Source: Alcanivorax sediminis (GTDB lineage: Bacteria > Pseudomonadota > Gammaproteobacteria > Pseudomonadales > Alcanivoracaceae). From it: a stretch of DNA of 64,000 bases. Position numbers and translations under genes: made by a program. Below are positions 9,364 through 17,856 of the stretch, piece after piece (the stretch's first letter is position 1; each line of letters starts with the position of its first letter). A model generated the notes under the pieces. It made no database searches. It was not told the DNA's origin and saw only the letters and a program-made list of their open reading frames with translations. The stretch covers positions 1,736,001-1,800,000 of the forward strand of contig NZ_WIRE01000001.1 of the NCBI RefSeq assembly GCF_009601165.1. Reading direction: 5' to 3'.

Positions 9364-9460
9364 GATTCACTCCCTTTTGTCTTTGTATAAAGGGAGTATG
9401 TCACCGCGATGCGCAATCAGGAAAGGGGGTGGAGGTGCGGGTGAGGCCGGATGTTTTATG

Positions 9461-9493
9461 CCGCGTCAGGCATCAAGCGTCCGGCCTCAGGCT
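9461..9493. repeat. GACGC-type intergenic repeat
   Basis: Read on the minus strand this gives a short GC-rich run of the form GGACGCTTGATGCCTGACGC, the core shared with copies near 18821, 34466, 42598, 45161 and 55921. It sits directly downstream of ctaB and may affect the 3' end of that transcript. Confidence 0.55.
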
Positions 9494-9495
9494 TG

Positions 9496-10407
9496 TCACG
9501 CCCCCAACCAGACCGCCACATCGGTCGGCTTGATCGGCAGATAATGATCCACCAGCAGGGCCGTGAATAACGCAAAAAGATACGTTATCGAATAGCCGAA
9601 GGTCTTCATTGGCAACTTCGGGTCATCGGAAAAACGCAGTCGCACCGCATGGTAAAGGAACACCAGCCCCAGAATAAGCGCAGCCAGCAGGTAGATCAGG
9701 TCACTCATCCCGGTGAGATACGGCAGCAGCGTGCAGATAAACAGCAGGATGGTGTAGTACAGCACTGACTCCCGGGTGAACGGGATGCCATGGGTGACCG
9801 GCAGCATGGGAATGTCGGCCTTGGCGTACTCATCCTTGCGGTGAATAGCCAGCGCCCAGAAATGCGGTGGCGTCCAGACGAAAATGATCAGCACCAGCAG
9901 CCAGGCGTAGGGATGCACATCTCCCGTTACGGCGGCCCAGCCCAACAAGGGCGGGATGGCACCCGCGATGCCGCCGATCACAATGTTCTGCGGGGTGGCG
10001 CGCTTGAGATAAAGGGTATAGATGAAGGCATAGCCGACAAAGCCGAACAGGGTCAGCCAGGCGGTGAGAGGGTTCACCAGAAAATACAGCATGATCATGG
10101 AGGCGGCCGCCAGCAATACCGCGAAGGTAATGGCGGCTTTGGGGCTCAGTTTGCCCGCCACCAGCGGCCGTTTTTCGGTGCGAGTCATGATCGCATCAAT
10201 CTTCTGGTCCATGATCTGGTTGATCGCGGCAGAAGACATCATCGCCAGCGTCAAACCTATGAAGGACGGAATAAAGATACCCATCGGGACCATGCCAGGC
10301 GGATCGGTGGCCAGGAACATACCAGCCACGGCGGTGACCATCAGCAGCATGACGACACCGGGCTTGGTCAGCGCCAGATAATCACGCCAGGTGGTGGTTT
10401 CGCTCAT
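9496..10407 (-). CDS. ctaB: Protoheme IX farnesyltransferase (heme O synthase)
   Basis: A 303-residue UbiA-superfamily prenyltransferase with about nine membrane segments that converts heme B to heme O with farnesyl diphosphate. The first Asp-rich active-site motif is seen as NQIMDQKIDAIMTRTEKRPL, matching the heme O synthase pattern. The ATG at 10407 (GGAG seven bases upstream) overlaps the ctaA stop codon as ATGA, so the two are translationally coupled; a TTG two codons further upstream is unlikely. It supplies heme O to CtaA for the cytochrome oxidase encoded at 14401-18735. Confidence 0.95.
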   Translation of the reverse strand: MSETTTWRDYLALTKPGVVMLLMVTAVAGMFLATDPPGMVPMGIFIPSFIGLTLAMMSSAAINQIMDQKIDAIMTRTEKRPLVAGKLSPKAAITFAVLLAAASMIMLYFLVNPLTAWLTLFGFVGYAFIYTLYLKRATPQNIVIGGIAGAIPPLLGWAAVTGDVHPYAWLLVLIIFVWTPPHFWALAIHRKDEYAKADIPMLPVTHGIPFTRESVLYYTILLFICTLLPYLTGMSDLIYLLAALILGLVFLYHAVRLRFSDDPKLPMKTFGYSITYLFALFTALLVDHYLPIKPTDVAVWLGA

Positions 10408-11462
10408 GAGCAATCTCCATTGCGCCGTGGGTTACCGGTGCCGCACTTTACATTGATGGCACGAATAAACAGCACCAGGGCGGCGAGCAGGATGACGGCC
10501 ACAAAATTGTGGGCGACGGCTACGTCCAGAGGGACAGCGAACACCACATTGCTGATGCCCAGGGCCAGCTGCAGGGACAGCAGGCCAAACAGGATGAACG
10601 CAAAGTTTCGGAAGAACTTGCTGCGCGCACGCAGCAGAATTTTGGCCACCAGAGCCAGTACCAGCAAGGTGACCAGCAGGGCGCCGAAACGGTGCATCAC
10701 ATGGATAGTGGTGCGCGCCTCGTTATCCAGTACGCCGAACTCGTAATCCGGTTTGTCGTGTTCGTGGCCCCAGAAGATAAAGGCTTCATCGAAGTCGAGG
10801 CGATCCTGCCAGCCTTCCTCGCAGATCGGCAGCTCGGTACACGCCACCGCTGCGTAGTTGCTGGCAGTCCAGCCACCGAGGGCAATCTGCAGAATGACCG
10901 CCGCCAGGCTTAGCGATGCGATGGGCTTGAGCATGCGCACATCACAGTCATTGAGGAAGCTGGGCCAACGGAACACCCGGGCAGTGAGTAATACCAGCAG
11001 GGTAAAGGTGGTAAACCCGCCCAGCAGGTGCAGCATCACGATGGTGGGCTGCAGACCCATGGTCACGGTCCACATGCCGAGGATGCCCTGGAAGGTGACG
11101 AGTGCGACGAGGAACAGAGGCAGTTTCAGTGGCTGCTTTTCACGCTTGCGGTTAATGAAGGACAGCACCGCAATAATGATGATGGTGAGCCCCAGCGTGG
11201 AAGCGAAGTAGCGGTGGACCATCTCGGGGACCGTCTTGTGTGCTTCACGCAAGGCGCCGGGGTCTGTTTCATTAGTGGCATTCACGTGGTCGATGGCCTT
11301 GCGAACGTCCAGATGGCCATAGCAGCCAGGCCAGTCAGGGCAGCCAAGACCCGCATCAGCGAGCCGCGTCCAGGCGCCAAGCGTTATTACACCCGCTGCC
11401 AGAAGGACGGCAAAAACACAAAAAACGCGCAGCCAGCGCTGCGACGTGGTTGGGGTATCCAT
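10404..11462 (-). CDS. ctaA: Heme A synthase (COX15/CtaA family)
   Basis: A 352-residue membrane protein with eight predicted helices. The family block GAWTRLADAGLGCPDWPGCY near residue 30 is diagnostic for CtaA/COX15, which oxidises the methyl group of heme O to make heme A. A cysteine pair in the second half (VACTELPICEEGW) matches the extracellular Cys pair found in many bacterial members. It sits between the SCO-like gene (8-base gap) and ctaB (4-base overlap) in a leftward oxidase-biogenesis operon. Confidence 0.95.
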   Translation of the reverse strand: MDTPTTSQRWLRVFCVFAVLLAAGVITLGAWTRLADAGLGCPDWPGCYGHLDVRKAIDHVNATNETDPGALREAHKTVPEMVHRYFASTLGLTIIIIAVLSFINRKREKQPLKLPLFLVALVTFQGILGMWTVTMGLQPTIVMLHLLGGFTTFTLLVLLTARVFRWPSFLNDCDVRMLKPIASLSLAAVILQIALGGWTASNYAAVACTELPICEEGWQDRLDFDEAFIFWGHEHDKPDYEFGVLDNEARTTIHVMHRFGALLVTLLVLALVAKILLRARSKFFRNFAFILFGLLSLQLALGISNVVFAVPLDVAVAHNFVAVILLAALVLFIRAINVKCGTGNPRRNGDCS

Positions 11463-11469
11463 AAGCCGA

Positions 11470-12084
11470 TTAACCTATCAGTGACCCTTTCAGGGTGCGT
11501 TTGAGGTCTACGCGGATGTTTTCCGCTTCTTCCAGGGTGGCTTCCATGTTTTCGTGCGTTGGATAACGCATGAAGATCTGGCCGTCCGGGCTGACCAGAA
11601 AGATATCGCCGACGGGCTGGCTGGGTTCCGGAGTGTAGACTGGAGCCAGCGCGCTTTCTACAGCGTTCAGGGAGGCATTAATCGAGATCATGCCTTCAAC
11701 ATTATTGTGCAGGAATTCGGTCAGGCTTTGAGCCGCGGGGGCGGTGTGAACAATCACACGGCGAACCCGGTCGATGTCCTCGCCCAGTGCCAGACGTACC
11801 TGGCGGATTTGATAATAAAGCCCGTTTTTGCAGCGGGTGTCGCATTCGCTGCCTGCGACATAAAGGATGGACCACATGCCTTTCGTGTCATCGTCATCGA
11901 ACAAGTGCCCGGCGCCATCATTGGCTCCCAGGTTGGCGATATCGATATGCGGAATCAGCAGTTGCCCCTTGTTCTGGCGAGGCAGCTCCCAGGGGTCAAT
12001 CAGAAAGCGGCCTGCCAGGGCAAACAGCACAAAGGGGCTGATGATGGCGAGCAGGGTCAGCTTGTTCTTTGTCTTTGGTGACAT
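11470..12084 (-). CDS. SCO-like cytochrome oxidase-associated protein with CxxxC
   Basis: A 204-residue protein with one N-terminal membrane helix and a periplasmic thioredoxin-like part. The motif GSECDTRCKNG places Cys81 and Cys85 in the CxxxC spacing used by SCO copper chaperones, and a late His in RYPTHENME could be the third ligand. Overall similarity to SCO1 is weak to my eye, and such proteins are often annotated only as oxidase-associated. Its position between SURF1 and ctaA supports a role in assembling the CuA centre of subunit II. No other SCO gene is in the window. Confidence 0.7.
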   Translation of the reverse strand: MSPKTKNKLTLLAIISPFVLFALAGRFLIDPWELPRQNKGQLLIPHIDIANLGANDGAGHLFDDDDTKGMWSILYVAGSECDTRCKNGLYYQIRQVRLALGEDIDRVRRVIVHTAPAAQSLTEFLHNNVEGMISINASLNAVESALAPVYTPEPSQPVGDIFLVSPDGQIFMRYPTHENMEATLEEAENIRVDLKRTLKGSLIG

Positions 12085-12131
12085 GTCAGTGTCTGTTCTC
12101 CATGGTGCCGCCGGATAAAGGGACGAGCACC

Positions 12132-12881
12132 TTATTCAGGCTTGCCGGTGAGGCGGCGCTTCTGGGCGCGAGTCCCGGCGAACAGGAAAATCACCAGGGC
12201 TGCGATAGCCAGAGCCAGCCATTGCAACGCATAGGCCTTGTGCTGCTGTGGGCCCATGACGGTGATGTCCTGCCAGTGCCTGGGTAATGGGTCGAGACCG
12301 CCCAGCGACAGATCCGGGGTGACCCGGATTTCGAAGGGCGCCAATTCTACCCCAAGTTTTTCGCCGATGGCGTGAAAATCCACTTTTTGTACCCGCAGGG
12401 GCCATTGATTGTCTGGCAATGGCTCTTCTTTGAGTACAAATGCCTCTCCTGGAGACTGATAAACGATCCCTTCGACCTGGATTCGCCCTTTTACAAAGGG
12501 AATCGGGGGTAATACATCGCGGCGTGGGCCCCGCGGTAGCCAGCCGCGATTGATCAGTACCCAGCGGCCCTCATCCGTCAGCATGGGGCTTAGCAAGTGG
12601 TAGCCTGCCACGCCATTCAGGGTGCGGTTGTCCAGCAAAACCGGGTGAGTATTGTCGATTTCTCCGCTCAGCTGAGCGCGGCGATGTTGTGGATCGTCAT
12701 TCGCGAGCAGGGTGGTCAGACTGGCAGGAGGAAGTTCGGCCTTTTCCTGCTGGCTTTCGAGCCAGACACGTTTTTGTTCGGCTCGCTCCAGCTGCCACCA
12801 GCTCAGGCGTAAACAGGTACCAACAACCACAAAAAGGGCGATCAAAGCCAGGTAGGCCCTGACGCGAGTGCGCGTTGCCAT
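12132..12881 (-). CDS. SURF1 family cytochrome oxidase assembly protein
   Basis: About 249 residues with a membrane helix at each end, the SURF1 topology. Family blocks include WQLERAEQK near the N-terminus and GRWVLINRGWLPRG in the middle. SURF1 helps insert heme A into subunit I. The ATG at 12881 gives a normal N-terminus (MATRTRVRAYLALIALF); the upstream extension to 12932 looks like leader sequence. It is the first gene of the leftward operon SURF1, SCO-like, ctaA, ctaB, and is divergent from the DUF2909 gene. Confidence 0.9.
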   Translation of the reverse strand: MATRTRVRAYLALIALFVVVGTCLRLSWWQLERAEQKRVWLESQQEKAELPPASLTTLLANDDPQHRRAQLSGEIDNTHPVLLDNRTLNGVAGYHLLSPMLTDEGRWVLINRGWLPRGPRRDVLPPIPFVKGRIQVEGIVYQSPGEAFVLKEEPLPDNQWPLRVQKVDFHAIGEKLGVELAPFEIRVTPDLSLGGLDPLPRHWQDITVMGPQQHKAYALQWLALAIAALVIFLFAGTRAQKRRLTGKPE

Positions 12882-13040
12882 AGTGGAAATCTCTGCCTGT
12901 TGGCCGTTGGGCCACCAGCCTGCTGTGTGCATGGCGCTGGCGGATGATTACAATGGCGGCACATTCTACATAGGACAACCCGATGCGGCCATGCACAGTG
13001 CGTGGCTGCGGACAGTTTGTCTAACAGGAGTCACCTATAT

Positions 13041-13325
13041 ATGTGGTGGGTAAAGCTGATTGTTGTTGTACTGCTGCTTGCGGCCGTGTTTTCGCTGGGC
13101 CGAGCGCTGATGGCGCTGGTGAAGGGGGAGAAAGGCGAGGGGAAATCCAGAACCATGAAGGCGCTGGCCTGGCGAGTGGCTTTTTCCGCCGGGGTTTTCC
13201 TGTTCATCCTGTTCAGCATGTTGATGGGCTGGATCACGCCCCATGATGTAAACCCGAATAAATTGTACGGCCAGCCTATACACCAGCAGGCCCCGGCTGA
13301 TCCTGGTTCCGTTCCGGAGCAGTAA
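13041..13325 (+). CDS. Twin transmembrane protein, DUF2909 family
   Basis: A protein of about 94 residues with two membrane helices (KLIVVVLLLAAVFSLGRAL and VAFSAGVFLFILFSML) and a Lys-rich loop between them. This matches the small DUF2909 proteins found next to cytochrome oxidase genes in Pseudomonas and relatives. AGGAG lies ten bases upstream of the ATG at 13041. It is divergent from SURF1; the 12882-13040 spacer should hold promoters for both directions. Function is unknown. Confidence 0.8.
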   Translation: MWWVKLIVVVLLLAAVFSLGRALMALVKGEKGEGKSRTMKALAWRVAFSAGVFLFILFSMLMGWITPHDVNPNKLYGQPIHQQAPADPGSVPEQ

Positions 13326-13412
13326 AATCCCGGTAAAACTCCTGGCGGGGGCTGAACCCTCGCTGGGTGAAAGCACTCTATAAGCCATGATTTGCCGATT
13401 CAGGAGTGCATC

Positions 13413-13538
13413 ATGGTGGCTATGCGTTTGATTTTATTGGTTTTTGTGAAGCTGGTGGCCCGAGCCGAACGGCTGGCACAGTCACGTGTGCATCGTGATG
13501 GGTTGGGTGCAGGCGAAAAAAACGCCAAATTTCACTGA
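13413..13538 (+). CDS. Possible small protein, 41 residues
   Basis: An open frame too short for usual gene finders: ATG at 13413 preceded by CAGGAG with seven bases of spacing, a hydrophobic start (MVAMRLILLVFVKLVA) and a basic, polar tail, ending at TGA 13538. A hairpin with a T-run follows at 13619-13652, consistent with an expressed unit. It could be a small membrane peptide or chance. It is the only coding candidate in the 13326-13676 spacer. Confidence 0.35.
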   Translation: MVAMRLILLVFVKLVARAERLAQSRVHRDGLGAGEKNAKFH

Positions 13539-13618
13539 AGGAAGGAACTTTCCTGAGGTGAGAATGACAAATTCTCTGAAAGAAACGTTTTCTCCTCAAG
13601 AAATATCAGGCAACCCTC

Positions 13619-13652
13619 AGGGCGTTCGATGGCATCGGCGCCCTATTTTTTT
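13619..13652 (+). terminator. Rho-independent terminator
   Basis: AGGGCG pairs with CGCCCT, an inner CGATG pairs with CATCG, and a run of seven T follows. It ends the rightward DUF2909 / small ORF unit ahead of the convergent DUF1820 gene. Confidence 0.6.
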
Positions 13653-13676
13653 GCCTTTTGAAGACGGGTGACAGGA

Positions 13677-14006
13677 TTACTTGTCCCGCGGCGGCGTGGG
13701 CGGGAAGGTCAGGGTGGCGATATTGGGGCCGCGGGCTTCCGAAATCTTCATGGGGCCTTCCTTGCGTACCTCATCAATGCGGATGACGGCGTGGGTTGGG
13801 ATATAGGAGCGGATGACGTCAGTGAATTCGCTCTTCAGCTTCTCTTCCGCCGGATCAACCACTACTCCGTTTCGCTCGCCAAACTGAAACTCTTCTACTT
13901 CAATAAAGCCATAAAGGTCGCTTTGGTATATCTGTCCGGCATAGATTTCGTAGGTTTTGCCGTTATTCAGGAATATCACTCGATAAATCGGACGATCTTC
14001 TGGCAT
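13677..14006 (-). CDS. DUF1820 family protein
   Basis: A 109-residue soluble protein. The block IYRVIFLNNGKTYEIYA and the following IEVEEFQFGE are typical of DUF1820, a small conserved gammaproteobacterial family of unknown function. The frame is open upstream to 14279, but homology begins at the ATG at 14006, so I start there although its ribosome site is weak. The gene is convergent to the DUF2909 unit and divergent from coxB. Confidence 0.8.
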   Translation of the reverse strand: MPEDRPIYRVIFLNNGKTYEIYAGQIYQSDLYGFIEVEEFQFGERNGVVVDPAEEKLKSEFTDVIRSYIPTHAVIRIDEVRKEGPMKISEARGPNIATLTFPPTPPRDK

Positions 14007-14250
14007 GGGGGTGTCCGCTGGATTGCAGAAAAAGGCGACGGAGTCTAGCACAAAATGTAACGCTGCATCTGCCTGAAAAGCTTGATAAACCCTGCCCTTT
14101 GGCTGGACTTTACCCATGCGAATGACTAGAGTTGGCGCCCATAAATGCAATAGGGCATTTTGCCGCACCCTGTTCAAACTGTTGAGTCTCCAGCTGTTGG
14201 GAACTAGCTGGTTGATTTCATTGGTATTGCGCCTGTGCGACGGCAGTAAA

Positions 14251-14281
14251 TGACCACCCCCTTGGTCACTGTGGTCCACAG
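14251..14281. promoter_or_regulatory. Adjacent inverted repeats upstream of coxB
   Basis: Within the 394-base spacer between DUF1820 and coxB (14007-14400), which has no other gene I can support. TGACCA (14251) and TGGTCA (14263) form one palindrome, and CTGTGG (14269) with CCACAG (14276) form a second directly abutting it. They lie about 120-150 bases before the coxB start and could be operators for oxidase regulation. No matching regulator is identified. Confidence 0.4.
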
Positions 14282-14400
14282 TTGGGTGTAGCGGATTCTC
14301 TGCGCATCAATCCTGAAACTTCGCTTTCCAGGTGCCGGTAACGGCAAAGAACAAGCGTGCCCATATAGAGGCATCGCTGGGGAAAACAGGGAGCAAACGC

Positions 14401-15609
14401 ATGCAGTCAACTCTGTTCCACCGCGCGGCGGCGGGTCTTACGGCACTGATGATCAGTGGCATGACCTACGCAAGCGACTGGACCGAACGTTCCAACCTTG
14501 ACCTGCGACCCGGTGTTACCGAGGTCAGCCAGGATATTCAAGACCTTCACACTACCGTTCTCTGGATCGTGACCGTTATCGGTCTGCTGGTGTTCGGCCT
14601 GATCGTGATTTCCATGATCCGCCACCGCCGCTCCAAGAACCCGAATCCGGCCACTTTCCACGAAAATGTTTTCCTGGAAGTACTGTGGACAGTGATTCCT
14701 TTCGTGATCCTGATCGCCATGGCTGTGCCCGCGACCCGCGTGCTGGTCAAACTGGATGACACGGCAGAATCCCAGCTCACGGTAAAGGTGACCGGCTACC
14801 GCTGGAAGTGGAGCTACGAATACCTGACCTACGAGGACGACAATAATATTGGTGTGTCCTTCTTCTCCAACCTGGCGACCCCGCCGGAGCAGTACAACAA
14901 CCCGGTACTGTCTGGTGGCCTGTTCCCCTATGGCACCGCCAAAGATCTGGTCGGCAAGGAAGCTCCCGAGAAGGATCACAACTACCAGCTGGAAGTAGAC
15001 AAGAAGCTGGTTATCCCGTCAGGCCAGAAAGTACGCTTCCTGGTGACTTCCGACGACGTGATCCACTCTTTCTGGGTGCCGGACTTCGGCGGCAAGAAAG
15101 ATGCCATTCCGGGCTTCGTCAACGAAATGTGGGCGCTGGTGCCGGAAGGCAAGGAAGGTACCTACTACGGTCAGTGTGCTGAACTGTGTGGTAAGAACCA
15201 CGCCTTCATGCCTGTTGCTGTGGAAGTGGTTACCCAGGATGAATTCAAGGCCTGGATCGCCGAAGAGAAGGAAAAGGCCGCATCTGGTCCTGACCTGACC
15301 CCGTTCTCGGGTCTGGATCAGGCGATGGAAGAAGGTCAGCAGGTGTACGCCACTGCGTGTGCTCTTTGTCACGGTGCTAACGGTGAAGGTGGTATTGGTC
15401 TTCCGTTCGCGGGCACTGACTTCGCTACCAAGAGCGAGTACCTGAACGAACATATCGATGTGCTGGTGAATGGCCGTGCCGCCATGCCCAGCTTCAAGGC
15501 TCAGCTGACTCCACGCCAGATTGCGGCGGTGGTCACCTACGAGCGTAACGCATTCGGCAACGATACCGGCGATCTGATTCAGCCCGCCGACGTTAACGAC
15601 CACGAATAA
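14401..15609 (+). CDS. coxB: Cytochrome c oxidase subunit II with C-terminal cytochrome c domain
   Basis: A 402-residue precursor with a signal peptide (to about GMTYAS), two membrane helices (residues 45-70 and 85-110), and a periplasmic cupredoxin domain with the CuA site CAELCGKNHAFM (first Cys near 259). A mono-heme cytochrome c domain follows with CALCH near 320-324 and a late Met ligand region, so this is the caa3-type fused form that accepts electrons and passes them to CuA. GGAG is eight bases before the ATG at 14401. It is the first gene of coxB-coxA-ctaG-coxC. Confidence 0.96.
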   Translation: MQSTLFHRAAAGLTALMISGMTYASDWTERSNLDLRPGVTEVSQDIQDLHTTVLWIVTVIGLLVFGLIVISMIRHRRSKNPNPATFHENVFLEVLWTVIPFVILIAMAVPATRVLVKLDDTAESQLTVKVTGYRWKWSYEYLTYEDDNNIGVSFFSNLATPPEQYNNPVLSGGLFPYGTAKDLVGKEAPEKDHNYQLEVDKKLVIPSGQKVRFLVTSDDVIHSFWVPDFGGKKDAIPGFVNEMWALVPEGKEGTYYGQCAELCGKNHAFMPVAVEVVTQDEFKAWIAEEKEKAASGPDLTPFSGLDQAMEEGQQVYATACALCHGANGEGGIGLPFAGTDFATKSEYLNEHIDVLVNGRAAMPSFKAQLTPRQIAAVVTYERNAFGNDTGDLIQPADVNDHE

Positions 15610-15623
15610 GGGAGGGGAAAGCA

Positions 15624-17231
15624 ATGTCTACTGCAGCTGCAACCCATGATGATCATCACGATCATCACCACGCCCCGACCGGCCTGAAACGTTGGCTGTT
15701 CAGCACCAACCACAAAGATATTGGTACTCTGTACCTGTGGTTTAGCTTCGCCATGTTCCTGGTTGGCGGCTTTATGGCCATGGTAATTCGTGCCGAGCTC
15801 CTCGAGCCCGGCATGCAGTTCGTGGATCCGGAATTCTTTAACCAGATGACCACCGTGCACGGTTTGGTCATGGTGTTCGGTGCGGTGATGCCCGCCACGG
15901 TTGGCCTTGCCAACTGGATGATCCCGCTGATGATCGGTGCGCCGGATATGGCGCTGCCGCGGATGAACAACTGGTCCTTCTGGATCCTGCCGTTCGCCTT
16001 TGGCATCCTGATCTTCGCTGTGCTGATGAGCGCCTTCGGTGCCGGTAACCCCAGCGCACCGAACTTCGGCTGGACCTTCTACGCCCCGCTGTCTACCAAG
16101 TATGGCCCGGCGTCGACTGACCTGTTCATCCTGTCTGTCCACATGATGGGTATTTCCTCCATCATGGGTGCGATTAACGTGGTGGTAACCGTCTTCAACA
16201 TGCGTGCCCCGGGCATGACCCTGATGAAGATGCCGCTGTTCGTATGGACCTGGCTGATCACCGCCTTCCTGCTGATTGCCGTGATTCCGGTGCTGGCGGG
16301 TGTGGTGACCATGATGCTGACAGATCGTCACTTCGGCACCAGCTTCTTCGATGCCGCCGGTGGCGGTGACCCGGTACTGTTCCAGCACGTTTTCTGGTTC
16401 TTCGGGCACCCCGAGGTGTACATCATGATCCTGCCGAGCTTCGGCATCGTGTCAGCGATCATCCCTGCGTTCGCTCGCAAGCCTCTGTTCGGGTACGCCT
16501 CCATGGTGTACGCAACTGCGTCCATCGCGCTGTTGTCGTTCGTGGTATGGGCTCACCACATGTTCACCGTGGGCATGCCGCTGGCCGGCACCCTGTTCTT
16601 CATGTACATGACCATGCTGATCTCCGTACCAACCGGTGTGAAGGTGTTCAACTGGGTGGCCACCATGTGGCGCGGTTCCATGACCTTTGAACTGCCGATG
16701 AAGTGGGCGATTGCCTTCGTTGTACTGTTCACCTGTGGTGGTCTGTCCGGCCTGATGCTGGCCATGACTCCCATCGACTTCCAGTACCACGATACCTACT
16801 TCGTAGTAGCTCACTTCCACTACGTACTGGTGACTGGCGCTATCTTCTCTATCTTCGCTGCTGCCTACTACTGGCTGCCGAAGTGGTCCGGTGTGATGCC
16901 CAGCAAGCTGCTTGGTGAACTGCACTTCTGGAACTCTCTGATTTCTGCAAACCTGCTGTTCTTCCCCATGCACTTCGTGGGCCTGGCTGGCATGCCGCGT
17001 CGTTACGCTGACTACGCGCTGCAGTTTGCGGACTACAACTTCTGGATTTCCATCGGTGGCTTCTGGTTCGGTCTGTCCCAGGTGATCTTCCTGGTGGTTG
17101 CAGTACGCTGCGCCATGAAGAAGGGCGAGCCGGCTCCGGCCAAGCCTTGGGAAGGTGCAGAGGGTCTGGAATGGGAAGTGCCGTCACCGGCGCCGTTCCA
17201 CACGTTCGACACCCCGCCGGTGATCAAGTAA
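15624..17231 (+). CDS. coxA: Cytochrome c oxidase subunit I
   Basis: A 535-residue heme-copper oxidase subunit with twelve membrane helices. Diagnostic blocks are all present: the HPEVYIMILPSFG segment with the CuB His cross-linked to Tyr, WAHHMFTVG with two further CuB histidines, and HDTYFVVAHFHYV with the heme a and heme a3 ligands. An unusual His-rich N-terminus (DDHHDHHHAP) precedes the first helix and may bind metal. It starts 14 bases after coxB and catalyses proton-pumping oxygen reduction. Confidence 0.98.
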   Translation: MSTAAATHDDHHDHHHAPTGLKRWLFSTNHKDIGTLYLWFSFAMFLVGGFMAMVIRAELLEPGMQFVDPEFFNQMTTVHGLVMVFGAVMPATVGLANWMIPLMIGAPDMALPRMNNWSFWILPFAFGILIFAVLMSAFGAGNPSAPNFGWTFYAPLSTKYGPASTDLFILSVHMMGISSIMGAINVVVTVFNMRAPGMTLMKMPLFVWTWLITAFLLIAVIPVLAGVVTMMLTDRHFGTSFFDAAGGGDPVLFQHVFWFFGHPEVYIMILPSFGIVSAIIPAFARKPLFGYASMVYATASIALLSFVVWAHHMFTVGMPLAGTLFFMYMTMLISVPTGVKVFNWVATMWRGSMTFELPMKWAIAFVVLFTCGGLSGLMLAMTPIDFQYHDTYFVVAHFHYVLVTGAIFSIFAAAYYWLPKWSGVMPSKLLGELHFWNSLISANLLFFPMHFVGLAGMPRRYADYALQFADYNFWISIGGFWFGLSQVIFLVVAVRCAMKKGEPAPAKPWEGAEGLEWEVPSPAPFHTFDTPPVIK

Positions 17232-17252
17232 CCGACACGTAGCGAGGGCACT

Positions 17253-17828
17253 ATGAGTGAGAATCAGCTCAGCGTGGAACAGCGCAACAAGCGTACGCTG
17301 AAAAAGCTGGTGATCTGGGCGATTGGCATGTTTGCCTTTGCCTTCCTCATGGTGCCCTTTTATAACGTGATCTGTGATATCACTGGACTGAATGGAAAGA
17401 CATCCAGTACGGCTGCCGCCGATGCTCCGGCTGAAGTGGTTGAAGACCGTACCGTGACAGTGGAATTTATTACCCAGAAAGGGGACGGGATCACGGGTGA
17501 GTTCACCTCTGAGACCAAGCGGGTGAAGGTGCATCCGGGTGAAATCACCCTGGTGCATTTTTATGCCAGCAACCCCACAGATTCGGACATGGTGACCCAG
17601 AGCATCCCTTCGGTGACTCCGGGTATTGCGGCGCGTTACCTGCATAAAACCCAGTGCTTCTGCTTCGATCAGCAGACTCTGGCGGCAGGCGAACGCAAGG
17701 ACATGCCGATGATTTTCTATCTGGATCCGGAAATTCCCCGTCACATTAATCAATTCACTCTGTCGTATACCATCTTTGATGTGACAGAGCGGGTCGCCGG
17801 TAAAAACAACAGCGTGGCTGTGAACTGA
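17253..17828 (+). CDS. ctaG: Cytochrome c oxidase assembly protein CtaG/Cox11
   Basis: A 191-residue protein with one N-terminal membrane helix followed by MVPFYNVICDITGLNGK, the Cox11 signature, and the copper-binding CFCF motif in HKTQCFCFDQQTL. Cox11 delivers copper to the CuB site of subunit I. It lies between coxA and coxC as in Pseudomonas, 21 bases after coxA. Confidence 0.96.
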   Translation: MSENQLSVEQRNKRTLKKLVIWAIGMFAFAFLMVPFYNVICDITGLNGKTSSTAAADAPAEVVEDRTVTVEFITQKGDGITGEFTSETKRVKVHPGEITLVHFYASNPTDSDMVTQSIPSVTPGIAARYLHKTQCFCFDQQTLAAGERKDMPMIFYLDPEIPRHINQFTLSYTIFDVTERVAGKNNSVAVN

Positions 17829-17856
17829 TAACAGCTGGTTGTAGAGGAGAATTTTA

